Position numbers and translations under genes: made by a program. The notes beneath the pieces are model-generated. The model searched no databases, was not told the DNA's origin, and was given only the letters and a program-made list of their open reading frames with translations. This document shows positions 15,637 to 23,184 of a DNA stretch of 64,000 bases, one piece after another (the stretch's first letter is position 1; every line of letters starts with the position of its first letter). The DNA is from Labrenzia sp. CE80 (GTDB lineage: Bacteria; Pseudomonadota; Alphaproteobacteria; Rhizobiales; Stappiaceae). The stretch is from contig NZ_WAJT01000001.1 of assembly GCF_009650605.1 (NCBI RefSeq), positions 1,612,001 to 1,676,000 of the forward strand, written 5' to 3'.

Positions 15637-18600
15637 TCAATGAAAGTCACGGCTGGGAAAGAGGTGCTTGGCCTGCTCGCGGGGATGACGCGCGGTGGGG
15701 CGTTGACGGACCGGGCGTGGAGCCTCGTCGGCTTGCGGCTGGGTGATGCCGATGGCTTCGTCCAGAGGATGCCCCAAGTCTGCCAGACGGTGAGACAGGT
15801 CTTCAATATGATCCGCAATGAGATGAACGACAATGCCTTCACGCTCAAGCCGTCCGGTGACGCGCAGCAGGCGCCCACCCATGACAATACGGCGAAAACG
15901 GTCATAGACCCTTGGCCAGACCACGACATTGGAGACACCGGTCTCATCCTCCAGGGTGAGGAAAATCACGCCGGAGGCCGTGCCCGGGCGCTGGCGGGTA
16001 ATGACGAGGCCGCAGACGCTGGTGCGCCTGAGCGGCGCATCGATCAGCTGATCGTGGGGTGTGAGGCCAGAAATGGCGGGACGCAGAAGCTCCATCGGAT
16101 GAGCCCGCAGCGTGAGCCGCATGGCCACATAATCCTCGACCACCTCCTCCCCCAGATGCATGGCCGGCAGTTCTACCTTTGGTTCGCGAATTCCTTCTCC
16201 ATCAAGAGGATCGGAGAAGAGCGGCAGCGGCTTTGGCGCACGGATTGCCCGCACCTGCCAAAGCGCATCCCGGCGTGTGAGCCCCATCCCGATAAAAGCA
16301 TCCGCCTCTGCAAGCCGTTCCAACACGGAGGGCAACACCCCTGCCCTCAGCCAGACGCTTTCAGGATCGGGATAGCCGTTGCGCCGCGCCGCCACGATCC
16401 AGCCCGCGTCCTCTTCGCGAAAGCCCTTGATCTGCCTGAAACCGAGCCGCAAGGCCCATGATCCGTCGGCCCGGCGCTCAAGCGTGTTGTCCCATACGCT
16501 GCTGTTCACGCAGATGGGCCGCACTTCCACGCCGTGCTCTCGAACATCCCGCACGATCTGGGCCGGTGCGTAAAAGCCCATCGGCTGGGAATTCAAAAGC
16601 GCGCAGGCAAAAATCGCGGGATAGCGGCATTTAAGCCAGGAAGACACATAGGTCAGCATGGCGAAGGCCGCGGCATGGCTTTCGGGAAAGCCATAATCGG
16701 CGAAGCCCTCGATCTGGGAAAAGCAGGCCTCTGCAACCTCCCAGGAATAGCCGTTTACCAGCATGCCCTTGACGAAACGATCCCGTTGATGGGCAATCGT
16801 CCCCATGCGGCGAAAGGAGGCCAGAGAACGGCGAAGCTGGTCCGCCTCCTCGGCGCTATAGCCGGCCCCGACCACGGCGATCTGCATGGCCTGCTCCTGA
16901 AACAAGGGCACACCGAGGGTCTTGTGGGTGACCTCCGCTAGCGCTGGACCGAAAGGTTCCGGCTTCTCAAATCCCTGCCGCCGCCTGATATAAGGCTTGA
17001 CCATACCGCCCTGAATGGGACCGGGCCGGACGATCGCCACCTCGATGACGAGGTCGTAAAACGTTCGCGGCTTCATGCGTGGCAGGAAGTTCATCTGCGC
17101 CCGGCTTTCGACTTGGAAAACCCCCACCGCATCGGCCTTGCACAGCATGTCGTAGGTCGCCTTATCCTCCTGGGGCACTGTGGCGAGTGTAAACTCCATC
17201 TTTTCGTGGCTTGCCAGAAGCTCGAAACTCTTGCGCAGACAGGTCAGCATGCCCAGAGACAGGACGTCGATCTTCAAAATTCCCAAGGCATCGATGTCGT
17301 CCTTGTCCCATTCGATCACTGTCCGGCCTTCCATGGCCGCGTTCTCGATGGGACAGAGCTCGTCGAGACGGCCGCGGGTGATGATGAAACCGCCGACATG
17401 CTGGCTCAAGTGGCGGGGAAAACCGATGATCTCGCCAATGAGGTGAATGGTCTGGGCAAGACGGCGGTTTTCCGGGTCCAGGCCGAGCTGGCGTACCTGT
17501 TCCGGATCGGTGCCCTTGTTGGACTGCCCCCAGATCTGGCCGGACAGACTGGCGGTCACATCCTGGCTGAGCCCCATGACCTTGCCGACCTCGCGGATCG
17601 CGGCCCGGGTGCGGAAGTGGATTACGGTGGCGCAAAGCCCGGCACGATGGCGCCCGTATTTTTCGTAGATCCACTGGATGACTTCCTCGCGCCGCTCATG
17701 CTCGAAATCCACGTCGATATCTGGCGGCTCGCTGCGATGGCGCGAGATGAAACGCTCGAACACCATGCCGATCATGTCCGGAGACACATCGGTGATCGCA
17801 AGCAGATAACACAGGATCGAGTTTGCGGCCGAGCCCCGCCCCTGGCAGAGAATGCCGCGCGCGCGCGCCTCCGCCACGATATCGTGCACGGTCAGAAAAT
17901 AGGCCGCATAGCCAAGTTCCCCGACCAGGGCGAGCTCCTTGTCGACGAGCTCATACACCCGTTTCGAGGCCCCGTCCGGATAGCGGCGCCCAATGCCCTC
18001 GTGAACCAGCCTTTCAAGGCGTTCCTGTGGAGCTTCTCCCTTCGAAATCTCGTCGGGGTACTCATAGCTGAGATGGGACAGCTCAAAACTGCACCGGGCC
18101 GCGATCTCAAGCGTTCGTCGCAGCGCGGCCGGATGAGAGCTGTAAAGCCGGGCCATATCCGGCTCACCCTTGAGCCGGCGCTCCGCGTTGGGAAGCGCAC
18201 GGGTGCCGATCCCGTCGATGGTAAGCCCCTCGCGCATACAGGTCAGGACGTCAGCAAGCTGCCGCCGAGATCCGCGGTGCATGAGCACATCGCCGACCGC
18301 CACCATGGGCGCCGAGGTCTTGAGGGCCAGCATGGCACAGGCATCGAACCAGATCCGGTCCGAGCCGTCATAACGGGGTGCTGCGCCAAGGAAGACATGA
18401 CCGGGAAACCGGCGGTGCAACCTTTGAACCGGCTCGCAGGCGGCGGACAGATCACGCGGCGGCAAAGCGATCAGGATCATGCCCCGGCAGCCCTGTTCAA
18501 GATCGGCAAGATCAAGATGGCATTCGGCTTTCTCCGCCCGTTGCTTGCCAAGGGTGAGCAAGCGCGCAAGCCGGTGATAGGCCGCCCTGTCCGTGGGCAA

Positions 18601-18993
18601 GGCGAGCCATTCGACCGGACTATCACGCAGCACCAGACGGGTCCCAACGATCAGCTTCGGCAGCTGTACAGTGTCAGGCCGCTGCAAGTAGATGGACACT
18701 CCCGCTTCCTGGCGGGAGCTATGGTCGAGCTGATGGGTGGAGCGAATGCGCAGCGCCTCTTCAGCCTCCTTTCGAAGGGTCTTCAGGGCTGAATAGGCCC
18801 GAACCACACCGGCCAGCGTGTTGCGGTCGGTGATCGCGATAGCCTCAAGACCGAGTTCGGCCGCGCGCAGAACCAGCTCCTCAGGATGAGAGGCTCCGGT
18901 GAGAAAGGTGAAGTTCGACGTCACGCAAAGCTCCGCATAGCCTTGCGAAAATCCTCCGAAGTTTTGAAGATCCGAGCCGCAATGGAGGGTCAT
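15637..18993 (-). CDS. dnaE2: Error-prone DNA polymerase DnaE2
   Basis: A 1118-residue C-family polymerase. The PHP domain is N-terminal (AELCVTSNFTFLTGASHPEELV), the palm carries the catalytic PDIDVDF segment in the middle, and a helix-hairpin-helix/OB-fold (VIFLTLEDETGVSNVVVWP) lies near the C-terminus. The start is ATG 18993, overlapping the imuB stop as ATGA, rather than the longer in-frame reading inside imuB. It performs translesion synthesis with ImuA and ImuB after SOS induction, as in Caulobacter and mycobacteria. It lacks the C-terminal clamp-loader region of the replicative DnaE1, as expected for this class. Confidence 0.93.
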   Translation of the reverse strand: MTLHCGSDLQNFGGFSQGYAELCVTSNFTFLTGASHPEELVLRAAELGLEAIAITDRNTLAGVVRAYSALKTLRKEAEEALRIRSTHQLDHSSRQEAGVSIYLQRPDTVQLPKLIVGTRLVLRDSPVEWLALPTDRAAYHRLARLLTLGKQRAEKAECHLDLADLEQGCRGMILIALPPRDLSAACEPVQRLHRRFPGHVFLGAAPRYDGSDRIWFDACAMLALKTSAPMVAVGDVLMHRGSRRQLADVLTCMREGLTIDGIGTRALPNAERRLKGEPDMARLYSSHPAALRRTLEIAARCSFELSHLSYEYPDEISKGEAPQERLERLVHEGIGRRYPDGASKRVYELVDKELALVGELGYAAYFLTVHDIVAEARARGILCQGRGSAANSILCYLLAITDVSPDMIGMVFERFISRHRSEPPDIDVDFEHERREEVIQWIYEKYGRHRAGLCATVIHFRTRAAIREVGKVMGLSQDVTASLSGQIWGQSNKGTDPEQVRQLGLDPENRRLAQTIHLIGEIIGFPRHLSQHVGGFIITRGRLDELCPIENAAMEGRTVIEWDKDDIDALGILKIDVLSLGMLTCLRKSFELLASHEKMEFTLATVPQEDKATYDMLCKADAVGVFQVESRAQMNFLPRMKPRTFYDLVIEVAIVRPGPIQGGMVKPYIRRRQGFEKPEPFGPALAEVTHKTLGVPLFQEQAMQIAVVGAGYSAEEADQLRRSLASFRRMGTIAHQRDRFVKGMLVNGYSWEVAEACFSQIEGFADYGFPESHAAAFAMLTYVSSWLKCRYPAIFACALLNSQPMGFYAPAQIVRDVREHGVEVRPICVNSSVWDNTLERRADGSWALRLGFRQIKGFREEDAGWIVAARRNGYPDPESVWLRAGVLPSVLERLAEADAFIGMGLTRRDALWQVRAIRAPKPLPLFSDPLDGEGIREPKVELPAMHLGEEVVEDYVAMRLTLRAHPMELLRPAISGLTPHDQLIDAPLRRTSVCGLVITRQRPGTASGVIFLTLEDETGVSNVVVWPRVYDRFRRIVMGGRLLRVTGRLEREGIVVHLIADHIEDLSHRLADLGHPLDEAIGITQPQADEAPRPVRQRPTARHPREQAKHLFPSRDFH

Positions 18994-20468
18994 GCAAATT
19001 CCCCTTGCACGAACCAGCCGGGGCTTTGCGGAGTGTGGAAGAGCCAGAGGCGATGGCCCTGCCTTGTGTCGACTTTCCAATAGTCGCGGACGCCGGAGCG
19101 CCAATTGTCGTCCTCCAGCCACCACTCGGCAGCAATCCGTTCAGGTCCCCTGGCGCGGGCCGTGGTGAAGGACATGCGCCGCCAGTGAAATCGCTCGGGC
19201 GGGCGATTGCCTTGCCCCATGATCGGTTCGGGCGGAAACATGCGGATCGGCCGCGGACGGAAGCTCGTCCAACCACCTCTGGGCTCGCTGAAAGCAGCGG
19301 GAACAACGGAGAAAGCACGTTCCGGCACATGACTGTCGACCGGTTGAAACCGTTGAATGTTCTCCAAACCGATCCTTGTGCCGATCCGGGTCATGAGATC
19401 GTCGAGCTGGTCCTTGCACACGCTTGCGACATGACTGACCTGCTCGGGCGGCAAGGGCAAGACTTCAACCGCCTCCAGGCGTATCCGGTCGATGCCGTAG
19501 CCCGCGTCGACATCTGCAACCCCGCGCGCGAACAGGGGCAGGATACGCTGGGCATCACGCAATGGGCGCGCCAGGCGCAATTCGACCGTCCGCGCCTCCT
19601 GGTCAACCCGACTCAGGGTCAGACAAAGGATGCGCGCGCCAGCGCCATTTTCCTGTAACTTGCCGCAAATCCGGTCGAGCAACTGCGCCGTCACACCCAT
19701 CACGTCATCAACCAGCCCGATCGGCTCGGGCATCGTCATGCGCACGCCATAATGGGGAGGATCTGAAAGAGGTGAAATCTCCTCATTCTGGCGCCCGAGG
19801 GCCTGATCAAGGCGGCGGAGCAGAGTGAGGCCGAAACGACGGGCCAAAGGAGCCCGGTCCGTGGTCTCAAGATCGGAAATGGTCCGCAGACCCAGACGCT
19901 GAAGCCCTGTGACCAGTTCCGGTTCCAGACGTAGCGCCGTCACGGGAAGAGCGCCAAGCGTCTCCAAAGGCTTGCCCGGCTCGCATACGCCTTCGCCGTA
20001 ATGGGCCAGCGCCCAGGCAGCTCCGCGGCTGTCGGCCAGCCCCAGTCGGACGGCCACGCCGGCCCGCATAAGCCTCTGGCGCATGTCGGCCAGCATCGGC
20101 GCTTCACCCGAGAACAGATGAGCGGAGCCAGTGATGTCGAGGTTAAGACCGTCAGTGCCGTCGATCCCAACCCAAGGGCAATAGCGCAGGGCCCATCGCT
20201 GCAGGGCCTGGAGAAAGCGCATGTCGGCCGCCGGGTCAGCGGGCCTGCTCTGCAACTCGGGGCAAAAGGCACGGGCGTCGGAATAGGACATGTCCCGATG
20301 CAGCCCCAGCCGCTCGGCTTTTGCATTCAGGCAGTACAGCCGGTTGGCGTTCTTGGTGTTGAGGGTCAGCGCGAAAGGGCCATCAACCGGACGCGCCCTT
20401 AGAACCCGGTCGCTCGCCAACCGGGGAAACCACATGGAGACGACGCGTTTGCGGATCCCACCGAACAT
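18990..20468 (-). CDS. imuB: ImuB, Y-family polymerase-like mutasome protein
   Basis: A 492-residue Y-family DNA polymerase homolog. The start is set at ATG 20468 with ggag upstream, giving the usual N-terminus (RVVSMWFPRLASDRVLR). The catalytic acidic residues of true DinB enzymes are missing: the first motif reads MWFPRLASDR and the SIDEAFLD motif reads GTDGLNLD. This agrees with ImuB acting as a non-catalytic bridge between DnaE2, the beta clamp and ImuA. It overlaps imuA by 86 bases and dnaE2 by four. An SOS-box-like site sits 14 bases before its start, inside imuA. Confidence 0.9.
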   Translation of the reverse strand: MFGGIRKRVVSMWFPRLASDRVLRARPVDGPFALTLNTKNANRLYCLNAKAERLGLHRDMSYSDARAFCPELQSRPADPAADMRFLQALQRWALRYCPWVGIDGTDGLNLDITGSAHLFSGEAPMLADMRQRLMRAGVAVRLGLADSRGAAWALAHYGEGVCEPGKPLETLGALPVTALRLEPELVTGLQRLGLRTISDLETTDRAPLARRFGLTLLRRLDQALGRQNEEISPLSDPPHYGVRMTMPEPIGLVDDVMGVTAQLLDRICGKLQENGAGARILCLTLSRVDQEARTVELRLARPLRDAQRILPLFARGVADVDAGYGIDRIRLEAVEVLPLPPEQVSHVASVCKDQLDDLMTRIGTRIGLENIQRFQPVDSHVPERAFSVVPAAFSEPRGGWTSFRPRPIRMFPPEPIMGQGNRPPERFHWRRMSFTTARARGPERIAAEWWLEDDNWRSGVRDYWKVDTRQGHRLWLFHTPQSPGWFVQGEFA

Positions 20469-20970
20469 TCCAGGCTCCGTTTGTTCCCTTTTTGTTCTTA
20501 ATAATACTCCAATGCATAAGAGTCGAGTCTTCTCTCTCGGGATCAAAGACCGGCGATACGTGCCAACGGGTCTCGGCTGCGTTGGAGCCCATGCCCTCAG
20601 GGATAATGCAAAGCCCTGTCGTGTTCCCCGCCCTGGCCGCCAGTTGCAGCCTCCGGCCTTCGCGCAGGTCCAGTGGCTGGGTGATTTCGATCACGACAAA
20701 TGAAAGCGCTTCATTCCGGAGCGCTTCTTCGGCAACGGCAAGGCCATCGGCCTGGCTGCCCGGCCGCGCCAGAAGAAGATGTGTGGGATCCAGCAAAGAG
20801 GACAGCCCCACAGGATAAAGCTCTTCCCGCGACCGGCTCTTGCTCACCCATAAGGCAGACCCTTGCGCGGCAGACAGCGCGATGGCGGCAAAGCTCAAGG
20901 CGGAAGGGCCGCACACTTCATGCACGCGGGCTTTTTGCAAGGGAAAGGAGGTGAAGCGTTCTTGGGACAT
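20383..20970 (-). CDS. imuA: ImuA, RecA/SulA-like mutasome protein
   Basis: A 195-residue protein of the ImuA family (LSFAAIALSAAQGSALWVSK, LYPVGLSSLLDPTHLLLARP, AVAEEALRNEALSFVVIE). It is the first gene of the imuA-imuB-dnaE2 cassette and is thought to help ImuB deliver DnaE2. The start is ATG 20970. Its 3' end overlaps imuB by 86 bases in another frame. No SOS box was seen in the 200 bases upstream; the only match lies inside this gene. Confidence 0.87.
   Translation of the reverse strand: MSQERFTSFPLQKARVHEVCGPSALSFAAIALSAAQGSALWVSKSRSREELYPVGLSSLLDPTHLLLARPGSQADGLAVAEEALRNEALSFVVIEITQPLDLREGRRLQLAARAGNTTGLCIIPEGMGSNAAETRWHVSPVFDPEREDSTLMHWSIIKNKKGTNGAWNVRWDPQTRRLHVVSPVGERPGSKGASG
20483..20497 (-). 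promoter_or_regulatory. SOS (LexA) box, GTTC-N7-GTTC, inside imuA
   Basis: Bases 20483-20486 and 20494-20497 are both gttc with a 7-base spacer, matching the direct-repeat LexA site of alphaproteobacteria exactly. It lies 14 bases upstream of the imuB start and inside the imuA reading frame. On the minus strand a -10-like tattat lies just upstream, so the box could cover a start site for imuB-dnaE2. About two such 8-base matches are expected by chance in 64 kb on both strands, but the position in this cassette makes it credible. Confidence 0.6.
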
Positions 20971-21166
20971 GAAACCAAAATGGCAGTGAATGGGCGCTTT
21001 TTCCAGCCTGTATAAATCGACGAGGGTGCCCTTGCTAGATGGCCACACAAAAGCTTGGACGCGCCGCCCTCGCCTCCGTAATATCTTGCCGGATCACATC
21101 AATTCGCAAGCTGACACAGGGCTGCAGCGCCCGTCCGGCATGCGTTTCCAGTTGCAAGGACTTGGA

Positions 21167-21988
21167 ATGAGCAACAGCTCCTATTATGCGCCCCCCGGCG
21201 GCCATCCGCCCCAAACGCAGCTTCTCACCGACCGCGCCATGTTCACCGAAGCCTATGCGGTGATCCCCAAGGGGACCTTGCGCGACATCACGACAAGCTT
21301 TCTGCCGTTTTGGGACAAGACGCGCCTGTGGGTGATTTCACGCCCCTTGTCCGGCTTTGCCGAGACCTTTTCGCAGTACATCATGGAAGTGCAGCCCGGC
21401 GGCGGCAGCCAGAAGCCGGAGACGGATCCGGAAGCCGAAGGCGTTCTTTTCGTTGTCGAGGGAAGCTTGAGCCTGACCCTGTTCGGCAAGGTGTTCCAGA
21501 TGGAGGGAGGGGGGTACGCCTATATCCCCCCTGCCACCGACTGGCAGCTACTGAACGAGAGTGACGCTCCGGTCAAGTTTCACTGGATCCGCAAGGCCTA
21601 TGAGAAGGTCGAGGGCCTCGACACGCCGACGGCTTTCGTTACCAATGAAAAGGACGTCACGCCAACGGCCATGGCCGGAACGGAAGGCAAATGGGCCACA
21701 AGCCGCTTTGTCGACCCGCAAGACCTTCGCCACGACATGCATGTAACCATTGTCACCTTTGAACCCGGTGCCGTCATTCCGTTTCTGGAAACGCATGTGA
21801 TGGAACACGGGCTTTATGTGCTGGAAGGCAAGGCGGTCTACCGGCTCAACCAGGATTGGGTCGAAGTGGAAGCCGGCGACTACATGTGGCTGCGTGCCTT
21901 CTGCCCACAGGCCTGTTATGCGGGCGGGCCGGGAAAATTCCGCTATCTGCTCTACAAGGACGTCAACCGCCACATGAAGCTGGGGTGA
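21167..21988 (+). CDS. (S)-ureidoglycine aminohydrolase
   Basis: A 273-residue bicupin. The start is ATG 21167 with aagga upstream; the in-frame extension is rejected as it crosses the imuA promoter. The first cupin spans about residues 70-125 (GVLFVVEGSLSLTLFGKVFQMEGGGYAYIPP). The second spans about 190-255 and keeps the Mn-type ligand set in VIPFLETHVMEHGLYVLEGKAVYRL. The closing FCPQACYAGGPGKFRYLLYKDVNRH is typical of UGHY/YlbA. It releases ammonia from (S)-ureidoglycine to form ureidoglycolate, the substrate of the next gene. Confidence 0.85.
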   Translation: MSNSSYYAPPGGHPPQTQLLTDRAMFTEAYAVIPKGTLRDITTSFLPFWDKTRLWVISRPLSGFAETFSQYIMEVQPGGGSQKPETDPEAEGVLFVVEGSLSLTLFGKVFQMEGGGYAYIPPATDWQLLNESDAPVKFHWIRKAYEKVEGLDTPTAFVTNEKDVTPTAMAGTEGKWATSRFVDPQDLRHDMHVTIVTFEPGAVIPFLETHVMEHGLYVLEGKAVYRLNQDWVEVEAGDYMWLRAFCPQACYAGGPGKFRYLLYKDVNRHMKLG

Positions 21989-21995
21989 GTTGACC

Positions 21996-22490
21996 ATGTC
22001 CAGGACAATCACCATTGAAACCCTGACACGAGAGGCCTTCTCGTCTTTCGGAGACGTCCTTGAAGCAACGGGCGAGCCAGACAAGGTAATCAATCAAGGA
22101 CTTTGCGGACGCTATCAAGATCTGGCTGACATCGATCTGTCAGGTGACGGGGCACGAGCCGGAATAAGCCTGTTCAAGTCGGACAAGCGCACCCTGCCCT
22201 ATCGTCTGGAGATGGTCGAGCGGCATCCTTTGGGCAGCCAGGCGTTTTTGCCCATGACCCATGAGCCGTTTCTGGTCATCGTGTGCACTGACGAGAACGG
22301 AAAGCCGGGAGAACCCCGCGCCTTCATGACCGCGCCCGGCCAGGGCATCAATTTCCACAAGGGAACCTGGCACGGCGTCCTGACGCCCTTGTCAGAACCG
22401 GGCCTCTTTGCCGTTGTCGACCGCATTGGCCCGGGAGACAATCTGGAAGAGGTTTGGTTCGACGAGGCTTATTTGGTCGCTCAAGGCTGA
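21996..22490 (+). CDS. allA: Ureidoglycolate lyase AllA
   Basis: A 164-residue protein of the AllA family, splitting ureidoglycolate into glyoxylate and urea. Recognisable segments are AFSSFGDVLEA near the N-terminus, ERHPLGSQAFLPM with its conserved His, and INFHKGTWHGVLTPL with further His residues. It starts seven bases after the aminohydrolase stop, so the two are one unit covering the last steps of allantoin breakdown. No allantoinase, allantoate hydrolase, urease or regulator of this pathway is in the window. Confidence 0.85.
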   Translation: MSRTITIETLTREAFSSFGDVLEATGEPDKVINQGLCGRYQDLADIDLSGDGARAGISLFKSDKRTLPYRLEMVERHPLGSQAFLPMTHEPFLVIVCTDENGKPGEPRAFMTAPGQGINFHKGTWHGVLTPLSEPGLFAVVDRIGPGDNLEEVWFDEAYLVAQG

Positions 22491-22553
22491 TTATTTTCTT
22501 TCCTTCTCCATCGGCCAGACCACGGCCAGCCGATCATCTGGGGACCTGATTTG

Positions 22554-23108
22554 ATGAACGCTTTTCAATCCGCCTGCTCGGCTCTTGCCGGTGCCATGTG
22601 TATATCGTCAAGTCTGTTCTCGGCGGCTCACGCCCAGGACGGCGGTTATGAGGTCTCCAACCTCCCCGCAGCCATCGCTGCGATTGGGACCGAGCAGCTG
22701 GACTGCTATCTGGATGATGCCGTTCCCGCCTTCGGTTTTCAAAAGCTGGACCTTGCCGACGGCGCGACGCTCTATGTGGTGCCCTGTCAGAACGGCGACG
22801 TGAACATTGAATCCTACCTGGCGCGGCTCGAGCCAGACAGCAGCGTTACACTGTTCGCATTTGCCGTTGAACCAGGGAGTGGCGTTGAAACCTACCCCTC
22901 GGCCATCAACCCGGAAGTCCTGAAGAATGGGCTCGTCATTCAAACCAGTTCCTTCTACGGACCGGATGCCAATTGCGGCGTGTTCGACATCCATGAGCTG
23001 AATGAAGATGGTACGGACTACACCCTGGTTGAACGTCGAGAAAAACCGGAATGCTCGGGCGACTATGCGCCACCAAAGGACTATCCGGTTGTCTGGTCGG
23101 CCCGCTGA
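22554..23108 (+). CDS. Exported DUF1176-like protein
   Basis: A 184-residue protein with a signal peptide (residues 1-29, ending SAAHAQ). Four mature Cys residues are present: one in the LDCYLDD segment, one in VVPCQNG, and a C-terminal pair in ANCGVFDIHELNEDGTDYTLVE and KPECSGDY. The ending (CG, aromatic-rich strand, LVERREKPEC, DYPVVWSAR) resembles the C-terminal half of DUF1176 periplasmic proteins. Function unknown. It is 63 bases downstream of allA and may share its transcript. Confidence 0.6.
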   Translation: MNAFQSACSALAGAMCISSSLFSAAHAQDGGYEVSNLPAAIAAIGTEQLDCYLDDAVPAFGFQKLDLADGATLYVVPCQNGDVNIESYLARLEPDSSVTLFAFAVEPGSGVETYPSAINPEVLKNGLVIQTSSFYGPDANCGVFDIHELNEDGTDYTLVERREKPECSGDYAPPKDYPVVWSAR

Positions 23109-23135
23109 CCTTCAGACAACGACTTGAACCCAATA

Positions 23136-23162
23136 AAAAGGCGGCCCCAACGGCCGCCTTTT
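23136..23162. terminator. Bidirectional terminator
   Basis: Bases 23136-23146 (aaaaggcggcc) pair with 23152-23162 (ggccgcctttt) around ccaac. A-rich and T-rich flanks allow termination in both directions, suiting the convergent DUF1176-like gene and RND pump gene. Confidence 0.85.
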
Positions 23163-23184
23163 GCATATTCATCTGTGGATTCGC

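Noticed and set aside
17113..18792. Plus-strand open frame of 559 codons
   Set aside because: Entirely antisense to dnaE2, whose motifs are unmistakable.
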